From contig NZ_JAERRF010000007.1 in assembly GCF_016741875.1 (NCBI RefSeq), positions 124,001-188,000 on the forward strand: a stretch of DNA of 64,000 nt. The letters run 5' to 3'. The position numbers and the translations under genes are program-made. Shown here piece by piece: positions 51,582 through 58,998 of this stretch. This stretch comes from Streptomyces coffeae. GTDB lineage: Bacteria; Actinomycetota; Actinomycetes; Streptomycetales; Streptomycetaceae. Numbering within the stretch: the stretch's first letter is position 1; each line of letters starts with the position of its first letter. The notes below the pieces were generated by a model, which ran no database searches, was not told the DNA's origin, and worked only from the letters and a program-made list of their open reading frames with translations.

Positions 51582-53135
51582 TCAGCTCAGCGGAGACGTA
51601 CCGAAGCGGCTGGGAAGGCCCAGCTTGCCAGGGTTGAGGATGCCGGCCGGGTCCAGGGCCTTCTTCACCGCGACGAACGTCGGGAAGCCCGCCCCGAGGG
51701 ATTCCTCCAGGTAGGGGCCGCGCAGCAGACCGCAGCCGTGGTGGTGGCTGAGCGCCGCGGCGTGCTTGATGAGTACGGAGTTGGCCGCGTCCCACACCGC
51801 GCGGTACCAGTCGCGGCGCGACTCGGGCGCCACGTTTCCGCGGAGGGAGAAGTAGACGCAGGCGCCGTCGGTGTACGCGTGGGACTGGTGGGCCGAGGCG
51901 GCCAGGGTGCCGTCCACCGCCTGGATCGCGGCGACCACCTTGTCGTAGATCACCGGGAGGTCGGTCCAGGACGCGGCCATCTCCAGGGTGTCGGCGACGA
52001 AGCCCGGACCCGGCTTGAAGCCTTCGGCGGACTTGCCGACCAGCATCCGCTCGTCCAGCCAGCGCTCGAAGACGGCCTGGCTGTCCAGCTCGGGGCCGTA
52101 CTCCTCGCAGACCTCCTTCGCCACCTCGATCGACGCGTCGACGATGACCGGGTCGCCCTCGTCGGCGATCAGCAGGAGGTTGGTCTCCGGGTGGCCGAAG
52201 TGGTTGCCCGACTCCAGAGCGTCGTACAGGCGCAGGACGGCCGGGGTGGCGCCGCGCTGCATGATCCTGCGGCAGGCCTCCAGGCCCTCCGCGAAGGTCG
52301 TGAAGCCGTACGCGACGGCGCTCGCATACTCCGGCAGCGGGTGGACCCGCAGCCGGGCCGAGACGATGACACCGAGGGTGCCCTCGGAGCCGACGAACAG
52401 CTGGCGCAGGTCCGGGCCGACCGCGGCGCGGGCGTAGTCGCCGTACGTGGCCCGGGTGCCGTCCGCGTGGACGACGTCGACGCCGATGACCATGTCCTCG
52501 ATCTTGCCGTAACGCGTGGAGAGCTGACCGGCGCCGCGGCAGGCGATCCAGCCGCCGACGGTGGAGACGGCGAACGCGGACGGCCAGTGGCCGGTGGTGA
52601 CGCCGTACTCCTCCTGGAGTTGCTTCTCGAAGAGGTCGCCGAACATGCCGGCCTGGACGTCCACGATGTTCGACTCGGCGTCGAAGCCGGTGATCTGGTT
52701 CATCCCGCAGACGTCCAGGACGACGCCGCCGAAGACGGGGAGCGCGGCACCGGTGACGTTGGAGCGGCCCGCGGACGGGGTGACAGGGATGCCGGCCTCG
52801 TGGCAGATCCGCAGCACGGCCGCGACCTGTTCCGCGTCGGCGGCCTCGACGATCACGGCGTTCGGGGTGGCGGGACGGCCCTCGGTCTCGCCGATCATCG
52901 AACCGGCCCACCAGTCACGGGTCCGGGTGACCACCTCGTCGCGGGAGGTGTGCACCGCGTGCGCGGCCTCGCGCAGCGCCTCGACCACGGACTCGGGGAC
53001 CTCGACCGGGTTCACCTGGAGCGCGGCCTCGCCGTCACCGATCGGGGTGTTCCGCGCCCACGTGGCGAAGCTGGGGGCGCCGACGGTGTAGTTACCCCGG
53101 TTGAACGGGTGGGTGATGGTCTGACGGCTGATCAT
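51582..53135 (-). CDS. FAD-binding oxidoreductase, alkyl-DHAP synthase/glycolate oxidase-like (VAO family)
   Basis: A 517-residue flavoprotein of the vanillyl-alcohol-oxidase superfamily. The FAD-binding PP loop reads PVTPSAGRSNVTGAALPV, the second site has WPSAFAVSTVGGWIACRGAG and LFVGSEGTLGVIVSARL, and the C-terminal cap ends with the triple His SHHHGCGLLRGPYL that alkyldihydroxyacetone-phosphate synthases use in catalysis, then LDPAGILNPGKLG. ATG at 53135 overlaps the GlpD stop (ATGA). In a glycerol-3-phosphate operon a DHAP-related substrate is attractive: ether-lipid formation or cleavage, or oxidation of a glycerol phosphate derivative. The reaction is unproven. Confidence 0.85.
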   Translation of the reverse strand: MISRQTITHPFNRGNYTVGAPSFATWARNTPIGDGEAALQVNPVEVPESVVEALREAAHAVHTSRDEVVTRTRDWWAGSMIGETEGRPATPNAVIVEAADAEQVAAVLRICHEAGIPVTPSAGRSNVTGAALPVFGGVVLDVCGMNQITGFDAESNIVDVQAGMFGDLFEKQLQEEYGVTTGHWPSAFAVSTVGGWIACRGAGQLSTRYGKIEDMVIGVDVVHADGTRATYGDYARAAVGPDLRQLFVGSEGTLGVIVSARLRVHPLPEYASAVAYGFTTFAEGLEACRRIMQRGATPAVLRLYDALESGNHFGHPETNLLLIADEGDPVIVDASIEVAKEVCEEYGPELDSQAVFERWLDERMLVGKSAEGFKPGPGFVADTLEMAASWTDLPVIYDKVVAAIQAVDGTLAASAHQSHAYTDGACVYFSLRGNVAPESRRDWYRAVWDAANSVLIKHAAALSHHHGCGLLRGPYLEESLGAGFPTFVAVKKALDPAGILNPGKLGLPSRFGTSPLS

Positions 53136-54805
53136 GCTGCTGCCCCTTCGAGGAGTACGGACTTTTCGTGACGGACGGCTGAGAGGTACTCGGCGACCGA
53201 GCGCTCGACCTCCGCCTCCGTGAGGTTCAGTTCCTGGCCGAGGAGCGCGCCGACGGCCTCGGCGGCGTCGACGGAGGCGTCCCGGGCGAACAGCCGGGCG
53301 CGCGTGCGGCGGGAGAGGACGTCGTCGACCGACCGGGCCAGCTCGGAACGGGCCGCGTACACGACCTCCGCCTTGGTGTACGGGAGTCCGGCGACGATCG
53401 GCTCGGCCAGCGACGGGTCGTCCTGGATGAGGTCGCCGACGAAGCGGGCCTCGGTGCCGAAGCGCTCGCCCAGGTGGGCGGCGATGCCACCGGACGCGGC
53501 GACGGCTTCGGCGTCGTAACCTGCGCCGCCGAGGAGCGGGAGGTCGGTGGTGCGGCTCTTCCCTCTGCGGCCGAGGACCGTCATCACCTTGTCGATGACG
53601 AGTTCGCCCATGTGCCGGCTGGTGGTGAGCTTCCCGCCGGTCACCGTCACCATGCCGGTGCGGCCGACGGTGATGTGGTGGTCGCGGCGCATATCGAGGG
53701 TGGCGCCCTCCTTGCCGCCGACCAGCGGGCGCAGACCGCCGATGGAGCCGACCACATCGTCCGCGGTGAGCTTTCCGTCGAAGGCGGTGTTGGCACCCTC
53801 CAGCAGGAAGCCCATCTCCTCGCGGGTGCAGTGCACATCGTCCGGGGAGCCCTGGTAGTCCTCGTCGGTGGTGCCCAGCACGACATTGTTGCCCCAGCGG
53901 GTGCAGGTCGCGCGGCGGGCCCGGCCGGGGATCGGCACGGTGACGGTGCAGTTGATCCGCACCTTGTCCCACGGCACCACGATATGGACGCCCTTGGCGG
54001 GCCGGACCTGCGGCCGGTGACCTTCATCCGCCTTCGCGTCCAGCTCGTCGGTCCACACCCCGGTGGCGTTGACGACGGCCCGCGCGCGGATGTCGATGGT
54101 GTCGCCGTCCGCCGAGACCCGGGCACCGGACACCTTGCCCGTCTGCATCAGCAGGCCTTCTGCCCTGGCCCCGTTGAGGACCGTCGCGCCGAGCGCGGCG
54201 GCGGTGCGGACGATGGTGAGGACCAGCCGGGCGTCGTCGGTGCGGGCGTCGAAGTACATCAGCCCGCCCTTGAGGTTCTCGGCGCGCAGCGTCGGAGCCT
54301 GGGCGAGCACCTCGGGAACGGTGAGCCGCTGGTGGAGCTTGCCGATCCGCCATCCGCCGACCAGGTCGTACGTCCACAGCAGGCCCTCGAAGCCCTTGGC
54401 GAGGCGGGCGTCGAAGACACCCTCCTTCTCCAGGATCGGGAAGAGGAAGGGCAGCCGGTGCACCAGGTGCGGGGCGTTCTTCCGGAAGCGGTGGCGTTCC
54501 AGGAGCGAGTGGCGGACCAGATTGACGTTGCCCTGCTCGATGTAGCGCAGGCCGCCGTGCACCATCTTCGACGACTTCGACGAGGTGCCGGAGGCGAAGT
54601 CGTCCTTCTCGATCAGGGCTGCGCGCAGCCCGCGCGAGGCGGCGTCGAGCACGGCGTACGCCCCGGTGATGCCGCCGCCGATGACGAGCACGTCGTAGGT
54701 GTCGTCGGCCAGTTGGCGCTTGATGGCGGCCCGGTCGAGCAGCAGCGGCGTCCGACGGGTCGCCGCGGCGGTGCGCCGCGGTTTCCGGGCGGGCATGGTG
54801 ATCAC
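53132..54805 (-). CDS. glpD: FAD-dependent glycerol-3-phosphate dehydrogenase
   Basis: A 557-residue flavoprotein oxidising glycerol 3-phosphate to DHAP at the membrane. It has the dinucleotide motif DVLVIGGGITGAYAVLDAAS, the characteristic DFASGTSSKSSKMVHGGLRY, VVNATGVWTDEL, GGLRPLVGG and the C-terminal helical domain EVVYAARSELARSVDDVLSR. GTG at 54805 with AGGAGT 7 nt upstream is the better start; a second ATG three codons on is possible. It is between glycerol kinase (73 nt upstream) and the flavoprotein it overlaps by 4 nt. Confidence 0.93.
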   Translation of the reverse strand: MITMPARKPRRTAAATRRTPLLLDRAAIKRQLADDTYDVLVIGGGITGAYAVLDAASRGLRAALIEKDDFASGTSSKSSKMVHGGLRYIEQGNVNLVRHSLLERHRFRKNAPHLVHRLPFLFPILEKEGVFDARLAKGFEGLLWTYDLVGGWRIGKLHQRLTVPEVLAQAPTLRAENLKGGLMYFDARTDDARLVLTIVRTAAALGATVLNGARAEGLLMQTGKVSGARVSADGDTIDIRARAVVNATGVWTDELDAKADEGHRPQVRPAKGVHIVVPWDKVRINCTVTVPIPGRARRATCTRWGNNVVLGTTDEDYQGSPDDVHCTREEMGFLLEGANTAFDGKLTADDVVGSIGGLRPLVGGKEGATLDMRRDHHITVGRTGMVTVTGGKLTTSRHMGELVIDKVMTVLGRRGKSRTTDLPLLGGAGYDAEAVAASGGIAAHLGERFGTEARFVGDLIQDDPSLAEPIVAGLPYTKAEVVYAARSELARSVDDVLSRRTRARLFARDASVDAAEAVGALLGQELNLTEAEVERSVAEYLSAVRHEKSVLLEGAAA

Positions 54806-54878
54806 AACATCAACTCCTGGTGTTTCGGTACGGCGGCCGCGTGGTCGGCGGGCCGCCAGTGCGACGGTCAGTGCGCCG

Positions 54879-56456
54879 TCAGTGGGGGGTGTGAGGTTCG
54901 GGCGGACCCTCCCGCAGGGGGAGCAGCGCGGGGTCGTTCAGATGGGCGATCAGCACATCGCGCCAGGCGGTGCGCAGTTCGGTGCGCTCGGCCGACGTGA
55001 TCGACGGCTCGAATACCCGGCCCTGTGGCTGCGCCTCGACGACCTCTTCGAGCGAGGGCCACAGGCCCTGGGCGACACCCGCCAGATAGGCGGTGCCGCG
55101 CAGGCTCGCGGTGGCGGAGTCGGCGACCCGCTCCAGCGGCAGGCCGGTCAGGTCGGCCTGGATCTGCATCAGTGGGTCGCTGCCGGAGACGCCGCCGCCG
55201 AGCCGGAGCCGGGTGAACGGGGTGCCCATGGTGTCGGCGACCCCGTCGATCAGGTCGCACACCGAGTGCGCGATCCCGTCGAGCACGGCGCGGGCGAGAT
55301 CGGCGCGAGTGGTGGCGAGAGTGAGCCCGGTGAGGGACGCGGTGGCCTCCGGGTGCCAGACCGGCGTACGGACCCCGGCGAGCGCCGGGACGAAACGCGG
55401 GGTGCGGCCTGGCCGGGTGGGGACCCGGCCCGCTTCCTCACCGAGCTCCTTCGGCGACGCGAACAGGCCCAGATCGTCACAGAGCCAGCGCAGCGCCGAA
55501 CCCACGGTGGAGGTGTATGCCTCCAGGCTGTAGTGGCTGATGTCGCCCTGCCGCCGGCCGGGCTGGGCGAGCACCCCGGAGATGTCCGGCCGGGGCAGGG
55601 CGGGCGTGGTGCCGGTCGCCGCGTCGACGAAGGCGCCGGTCCCGTACATGCACATGCCCTGCCCGGCGGCGAGACCGCCGAGCGCGACGAGTGCGGCGTG
55701 CTGGTCGCCCATGGAGGCGGCCAGCGGGACGGCGATCCCGAGGGTGGCCGGGTCGGTGGTACCGAATCCGGTGTCGTCGGAGCGGAGTTCCGGCAGCAGG
55801 TCGAGGGGGAAACCGAGGTGGCTGATCCATGCCTCGTCCCAGGCGTGCCGCTCCAGCAGATAGCCACCGGTGGACGCGGCGTTGGTCGGCGTGGTGGCGT
55901 AGACGGCGCCGCCGGTGAGGCGCCAGATCAGCCAGGTGTCGACGGTGCCGAAGAGCAGCCGGCCCTGGCGGTACGCGGCGGCCACCTCGGGGTGCTCGGC
56001 GATCTGCCGGGCGGCCCAGAGGAACGGGGCGCGGGCGCCGACCGGCCGGCCCTGCCGGGCCAGCAGGACGGCGTCCCACTCCGCCTCGTAGGCGGTGAGC
56101 TCATGGGCATACCGGCGGTCCTGCCACACCACCGCGGGCAGGAGCGGCTGCCCGGTGACCCGGTCCCACAGCATCGCCGTGGCGCGCTGTGTGGACAGCG
56201 CGACCGAGGTGATCTCGATGCCGTCCTCGCGTGCCCCGCCGACGGCCCGGCGCGCCACTTCGAGGGTGGCGGTCCAGATCTCCATCGGGTCCTGCTCGAC
56301 CGAGAGGTCATTCGGATGGCTGACCTTGATCGGCCGGTAGAACACCTCGTAGGTGGCGCCCGAGTCGAGCACGACTCCGGCCCGGGTGCCCGTGGTGCCC
56401 TCGTCGATGGACAGCACACCGCGCCGTGGGAAGGCGCCGGGGAACGTCTGCGTCAT
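54879..56456 (-). CDS. glpK: FGGY-family carbohydrate kinase, glycerol kinase-like
   Basis: A 525-residue FGGY kinase. It has the N-terminal phosphate loop LSIDEGTTGTRAGVV, WQDRR in VVWQDRRYA (Asp-Arg substrate contact), FGTVDTWLIWRLTGG, and the C-terminal ATP-site motif LRLGGGVSGSDPLMQIQADL. These are the patterns of glycerol kinase, with RGTAYLAGVAQGLW at the end. Glycerol is the likely substrate because glpD follows directly, but some relatives act on other polyols. ATG at 56456 is behind GAAAGGG. The N-terminal extension in the frame (to 56564) is not expected in the family. Confidence 0.88.
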   Translation of the reverse strand: MTQTFPGAFPRRGVLSIDEGTTGTRAGVVLDSGATYEVFYRPIKVSHPNDLSVEQDPMEIWTATLEVARRAVGGAREDGIEITSVALSTQRATAMLWDRVTGQPLLPAVVWQDRRYAHELTAYEAEWDAVLLARQGRPVGARAPFLWAARQIAEHPEVAAAYRQGRLLFGTVDTWLIWRLTGGAVYATTPTNAASTGGYLLERHAWDEAWISHLGFPLDLLPELRSDDTGFGTTDPATLGIAVPLAASMGDQHAALVALGGLAAGQGMCMYGTGAFVDAATGTTPALPRPDISGVLAQPGRRQGDISHYSLEAYTSTVGSALRWLCDDLGLFASPKELGEEAGRVPTRPGRTPRFVPALAGVRTPVWHPEATASLTGLTLATTRADLARAVLDGIAHSVCDLIDGVADTMGTPFTRLRLGGGVSGSDPLMQIQADLTGLPLERVADSATASLRGTAYLAGVAQGLWPSLEEVVEAQPQGRVFEPSITSAERTELRTAWRDVLIAHLNDPALLPLREGPPEPHTPH

Positions 56457-56592
56457 GGCAGCCCTTTCATTCGAGCACCGCGAGCGAGCCGTGCGGAGGG
56501 ATAGGGAGGGGACGGATGCGGAGGGACGGATACGGAAGGACGCACACGCAGGGGAGGGGACCACTGCGCGGTGCGCCAGGTCCGGCGGCGGG

Positions 56593-58023
56593 TCAGTGCG
56601 CGGGCACGGAGGGCGCCGCAGTGGCGTCGCGGTCCTGTCCGGCGACCTCGTCGGGCGAGGCGGCCTTCATCGGATCCCATTTGATCACCAGGCAGGTGAT
56701 CAGGCCGAGCAGCGGCACGACGGACAGCGTCAGGAAGGTGTCGGCGAGTCCGAGCGAGTCCTTGATCTGCGGAAACACATACAGGCCGGCGACACTGCCG
56801 AAGCTGCCGACCATCCCGGTGACACCGGTGCCCAGGGCGCGGACGTCACTGGTGTAGGAGAGCGCGGCGATGGACTTGCCGTTGGCGCCGGGGCCCGCCG
56901 AATGGCAGAGGATGAACAGCACCGGCAGCAGGAACGCCACGGCCGTGGGCACCTTCTCAAAGGTTAGCCCCATCGCCACCAGGGCCACGAAGACCCCGGC
57001 AAAACCGGCGGCGGAGCTGAGCCGCAGCCCGAGGCGGCGGCCGAAGTATGCGGACAGCAGCCCGCCCGCGATACCGAAGGCGTTGAACACCATCGAGCCG
57101 ATGGTGGCCTTCTCGAAGCTCTCGCCGAAGATCGTCAGGCTGATCAGCGGGAGGTACCAGCCGACGGCGAAGTACTGCATCGCCTGCGCGAGCGAGATCA
57201 CCGATGAGAGGATCGTGCGCGGCAGGTACGCGCCCTTGAACAGAAGCCCGGTCTGGCGGAACCCGATGACCGGTGCCTCAGCCACGGTGCGGGTCATCGC
57301 GTCGGGCGTACCGACGACGGCCTCGATCCCGTAGATCCGGTCCAGGTTGGCGACGGACTCGTCCAGTCGGCCCTTGCTGGCCAGCCAGGTGGGGCTCTCC
57401 TTGAGCATCAGCGCCTGGCTCAGCAGCAGCGCGACGGCGATGACCGCGGCCGAGCCGACCGACCAGCGCCAGATGTCGGCGCCGACGTCCAGGTTGAAGA
57501 AGACCAGGGCCAGGGCGAGGTTGCTGGTGGTGGCGATGTACCAGACGGCTTGCCACAGGTTGAGCCGGCCGCCCAGCTTCGCGGGCGTGTACTCGGCGAG
57601 CAGCGCCATGGCGACCGCGAAGTCGATGCCGTACGCGACGCCCACCAGGACCCGGCCGAGCCACACGACGGTGAAGTCACCGGCGAACGCGGCGAGCAGG
57701 CCACCCGCGATCGCGAACACCTTGGCGATGAGCAGCGGGGGAACCCGGCCGATGCGGGTGGCGAGCCAGCCACCGAGGGGGTTGAAGATGATGGCCAGCG
57801 CCGGAGCGGTGGCCGTGAGGATCGAGACTTGGGTGGTGGTGAGCTCCATCTGGGTCGTCATGGGCCCCAGACCGGCGCTCAGCGCCGCGTTCGAGTAGGC
57901 GTCGAGGAACAGCCCGCCGAACACGAGGAACCAGATGATCTGCGCCCGGCCGGTGATCTTTCCCAGCCCATCGATGAGCGCAACGACGTCGGCGACGCCT
58001 CTGACGCTCGGACGTTGTGCCAT
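56593..58023 (-). CDS. MFS transporter (sugar-porter-like), first gene of the glycerol operon
   Basis: A 476-residue, 12-helix transporter. It opens with a cytoplasmic ~30 residues, helix 1 IIWFLVFGGLFLDAYSNAAL, the loop NPLGGWLATRIGRVPPLLIA, and the helix-4 Arg in WLGRVLVGVAYGIDFAVAMA followed by LLAEYTPAKLGGRLN (sugar-porter-like), with a long central loop including LDRIYGIEAVVG. It precedes glpK by 136 nt and is the 5' gene of the minus-strand operon. Uptake of glycerol, glycerol phosphate or a related ester or ether is plausible; no substrate motif decides it. Confidence 0.85.
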   Translation of the reverse strand: MAQRPSVRGVADVVALIDGLGKITGRAQIIWFLVFGGLFLDAYSNAALSAGLGPMTTQMELTTTQVSILTATAPALAIIFNPLGGWLATRIGRVPPLLIAKVFAIAGGLLAAFAGDFTVVWLGRVLVGVAYGIDFAVAMALLAEYTPAKLGGRLNLWQAVWYIATTSNLALALVFFNLDVGADIWRWSVGSAAVIAVALLLSQALMLKESPTWLASKGRLDESVANLDRIYGIEAVVGTPDAMTRTVAEAPVIGFRQTGLLFKGAYLPRTILSSVISLAQAMQYFAVGWYLPLISLTIFGESFEKATIGSMVFNAFGIAGGLLSAYFGRRLGLRLSSAAGFAGVFVALVAMGLTFEKVPTAVAFLLPVLFILCHSAGPGANGKSIAALSYTSDVRALGTGVTGMVGSFGSVAGLYVFPQIKDSLGLADTFLTLSVVPLLGLITCLVIKWDPMKAASPDEVAGQDRDATAAPSVPAH

Positions 58024-58084
58024 GAATCCGCCTTCGAGGAAGACCTACCGGCGGCACGGGGAGCACAGAAAAGGGCACGACGAA

Positions 58085-58100
58085 GCCACCGACAGGTGGT
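58085..58100 (-). promoter_or_regulatory. Small hairpin in the operon leader, candidate antiterminator target
   Basis: On the minus strand the leader contains CCACC, loop TGTC, GGTGG (58099-58086) with a G-U closing pair, and a TTTT run about 14 nt further on. It lies between the promoter at 58181-58210 and the ATG at 58023. A GlpP-type protein is encoded in the same operon. The stem is short, so this is only a candidate. Confidence 0.35.
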
Positions 58101-58180
58101 CTATGTCTGTGCCTGCCAAAACACTGCGGAAAGCGCCGCAGCACGTGAACTGCTGGAACTGCCAACTACGCGGTGCAGCG

Positions 58181-58210
58181 AGATTAGGAACCAGCCATGA
58201 GGAACGTCAA
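58181..58210 (-). promoter_or_regulatory. Promoter of the glycerol-type operon
   Basis: On the minus strand TTGACG (58210-58205) and TAATCT (58186-58181) are spaced by 18 nt, close to the housekeeping consensus. Transcription would start near 58174, leaving a ~150-nt leader before the transporter ATG at 58023. Confidence 0.65.
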
Positions 58211-58470
58211 GGGCTTCGGCCAGGTTACCGAAACGTGACGGGCTGGGCTCAGGGGGGCCTGCGGGAGCTGGAGGGGCTGTTGACCGGCGCGGAGGCGCTG
58301 TGTACGAAGCGGGACGCCGAGCTGAGGGTGGCGGCCGGCATGACCGTGGCCGAGTATCCGGTACCGGGCCGGAGCGGCGAGCTGCGCCGCACCTGTGCCG
58401 TTCGGAAACTCATCGCTGCTGCTCGGAGCGGGTCTGGCGGTCCATCACGGTCTGCTGGAACCTTGTCCGG
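58211..58470. other. Intergenic stretch between glycerol operon and transposase remnant
   Basis: A plus-strand frame through 58237-58474 includes GLRELEGLLTGAEALCTKRD but has no family I recognise and no clear ribosome site. I regard it as probably decayed sequence next to the mobile-element remnant. Confidence 0.4.
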
Positions 58471-58695
58471 ATGATCGTCTCTCTGGTGTACCAAGTGGCT
58501 GGGAAGCTACTTGCGTTCCCGGCGTTGCTGCATCTCACGAGGCCTGTGCGGTACGAGCCGGCGGATCGGCTGTGGTTCGCGGCGCTGTCGTCGCTGATCC
58601 CCCGGTGCCGGTGGGCGAACGTGTTCCCCATGACGCCCGCGACACGCAGCCCCGCCAAGCGAATCTTGGCAGGGCTGCTGCACGTCAATCTCTGA
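58471..58695 (+). pseudogene. Transposase/integrase remnant (IS3/IS-type orfB-like) with internal deletion
   Basis: The 74-residue frame starts IVSLVYQVAGKLLAFPALL, a typical opening of an abundant Streptomyces integrase-core transposase, then jumps to RYEPADRLWFAALSSLIPR and WANVFPMTP, which normally come ~45 residues later, and ends after ~20 unrelated residues. The DDE catalytic core is absent. No terminal inverted repeats were found. It lies directly beside the toxin-immunity tail of the RHS locus. Confidence 0.7.
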
Positions 58696-58698
58696 TTC

Positions 58699-58998
58699 TT
58701 ACTCTCCTACAAACCGCAGAAATCGATGGGCTCGCAGCAGGCACTCGTGACACAACATCACTAGCGTGTCTGCAAACTCCTCCGACACGATTTCCGGATT
58801 GGATCTCACTTCGGAAAGCTCTTCCAGCAAGGATTTCACCTGGAGCCGGTTCAGTACCGTATCCCCATACGGATCCAAGTGACCCAGCATCGGGTACCTC
58901 TTACGATCCACACCACTGAGAACTGGATCAAATTCTGGGTCTGCGGCAACGGATGTCACGAGATCCCCTTTGCCTGACCTTACGTCGACCCTAATCAT
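58699..58998 (-). CDS. Candidate immunity protein for the RHS toxin tip
   Basis: A 99-residue acidic, mostly helical protein (LNRLQVKSLLEELSEVRSN, then EIVSEEFADTLVMLCHECLL) with no membrane segment, matching no family I know. Its ATG overlaps the stop of the RHS gene by 1 nt (TGATG), the standard place for a cognate immunity gene. Sampled 60-nt lines here are about 52% GC against about 70% nearby, and codon use differs in the same way as in the toxin tip, so the two were probably acquired together. It would act in the cytoplasm by binding the toxin domain. Confidence 0.72.
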   Translation of the reverse strand: MIRVDVRSGKGDLVTSVAADPEFDPVLSGVDRKRYPMLGHLDPYGDTVLNRLQVKSLLEELSEVRSNPEIVSEEFADTLVMLCHECLLRAHRFLRFVGE

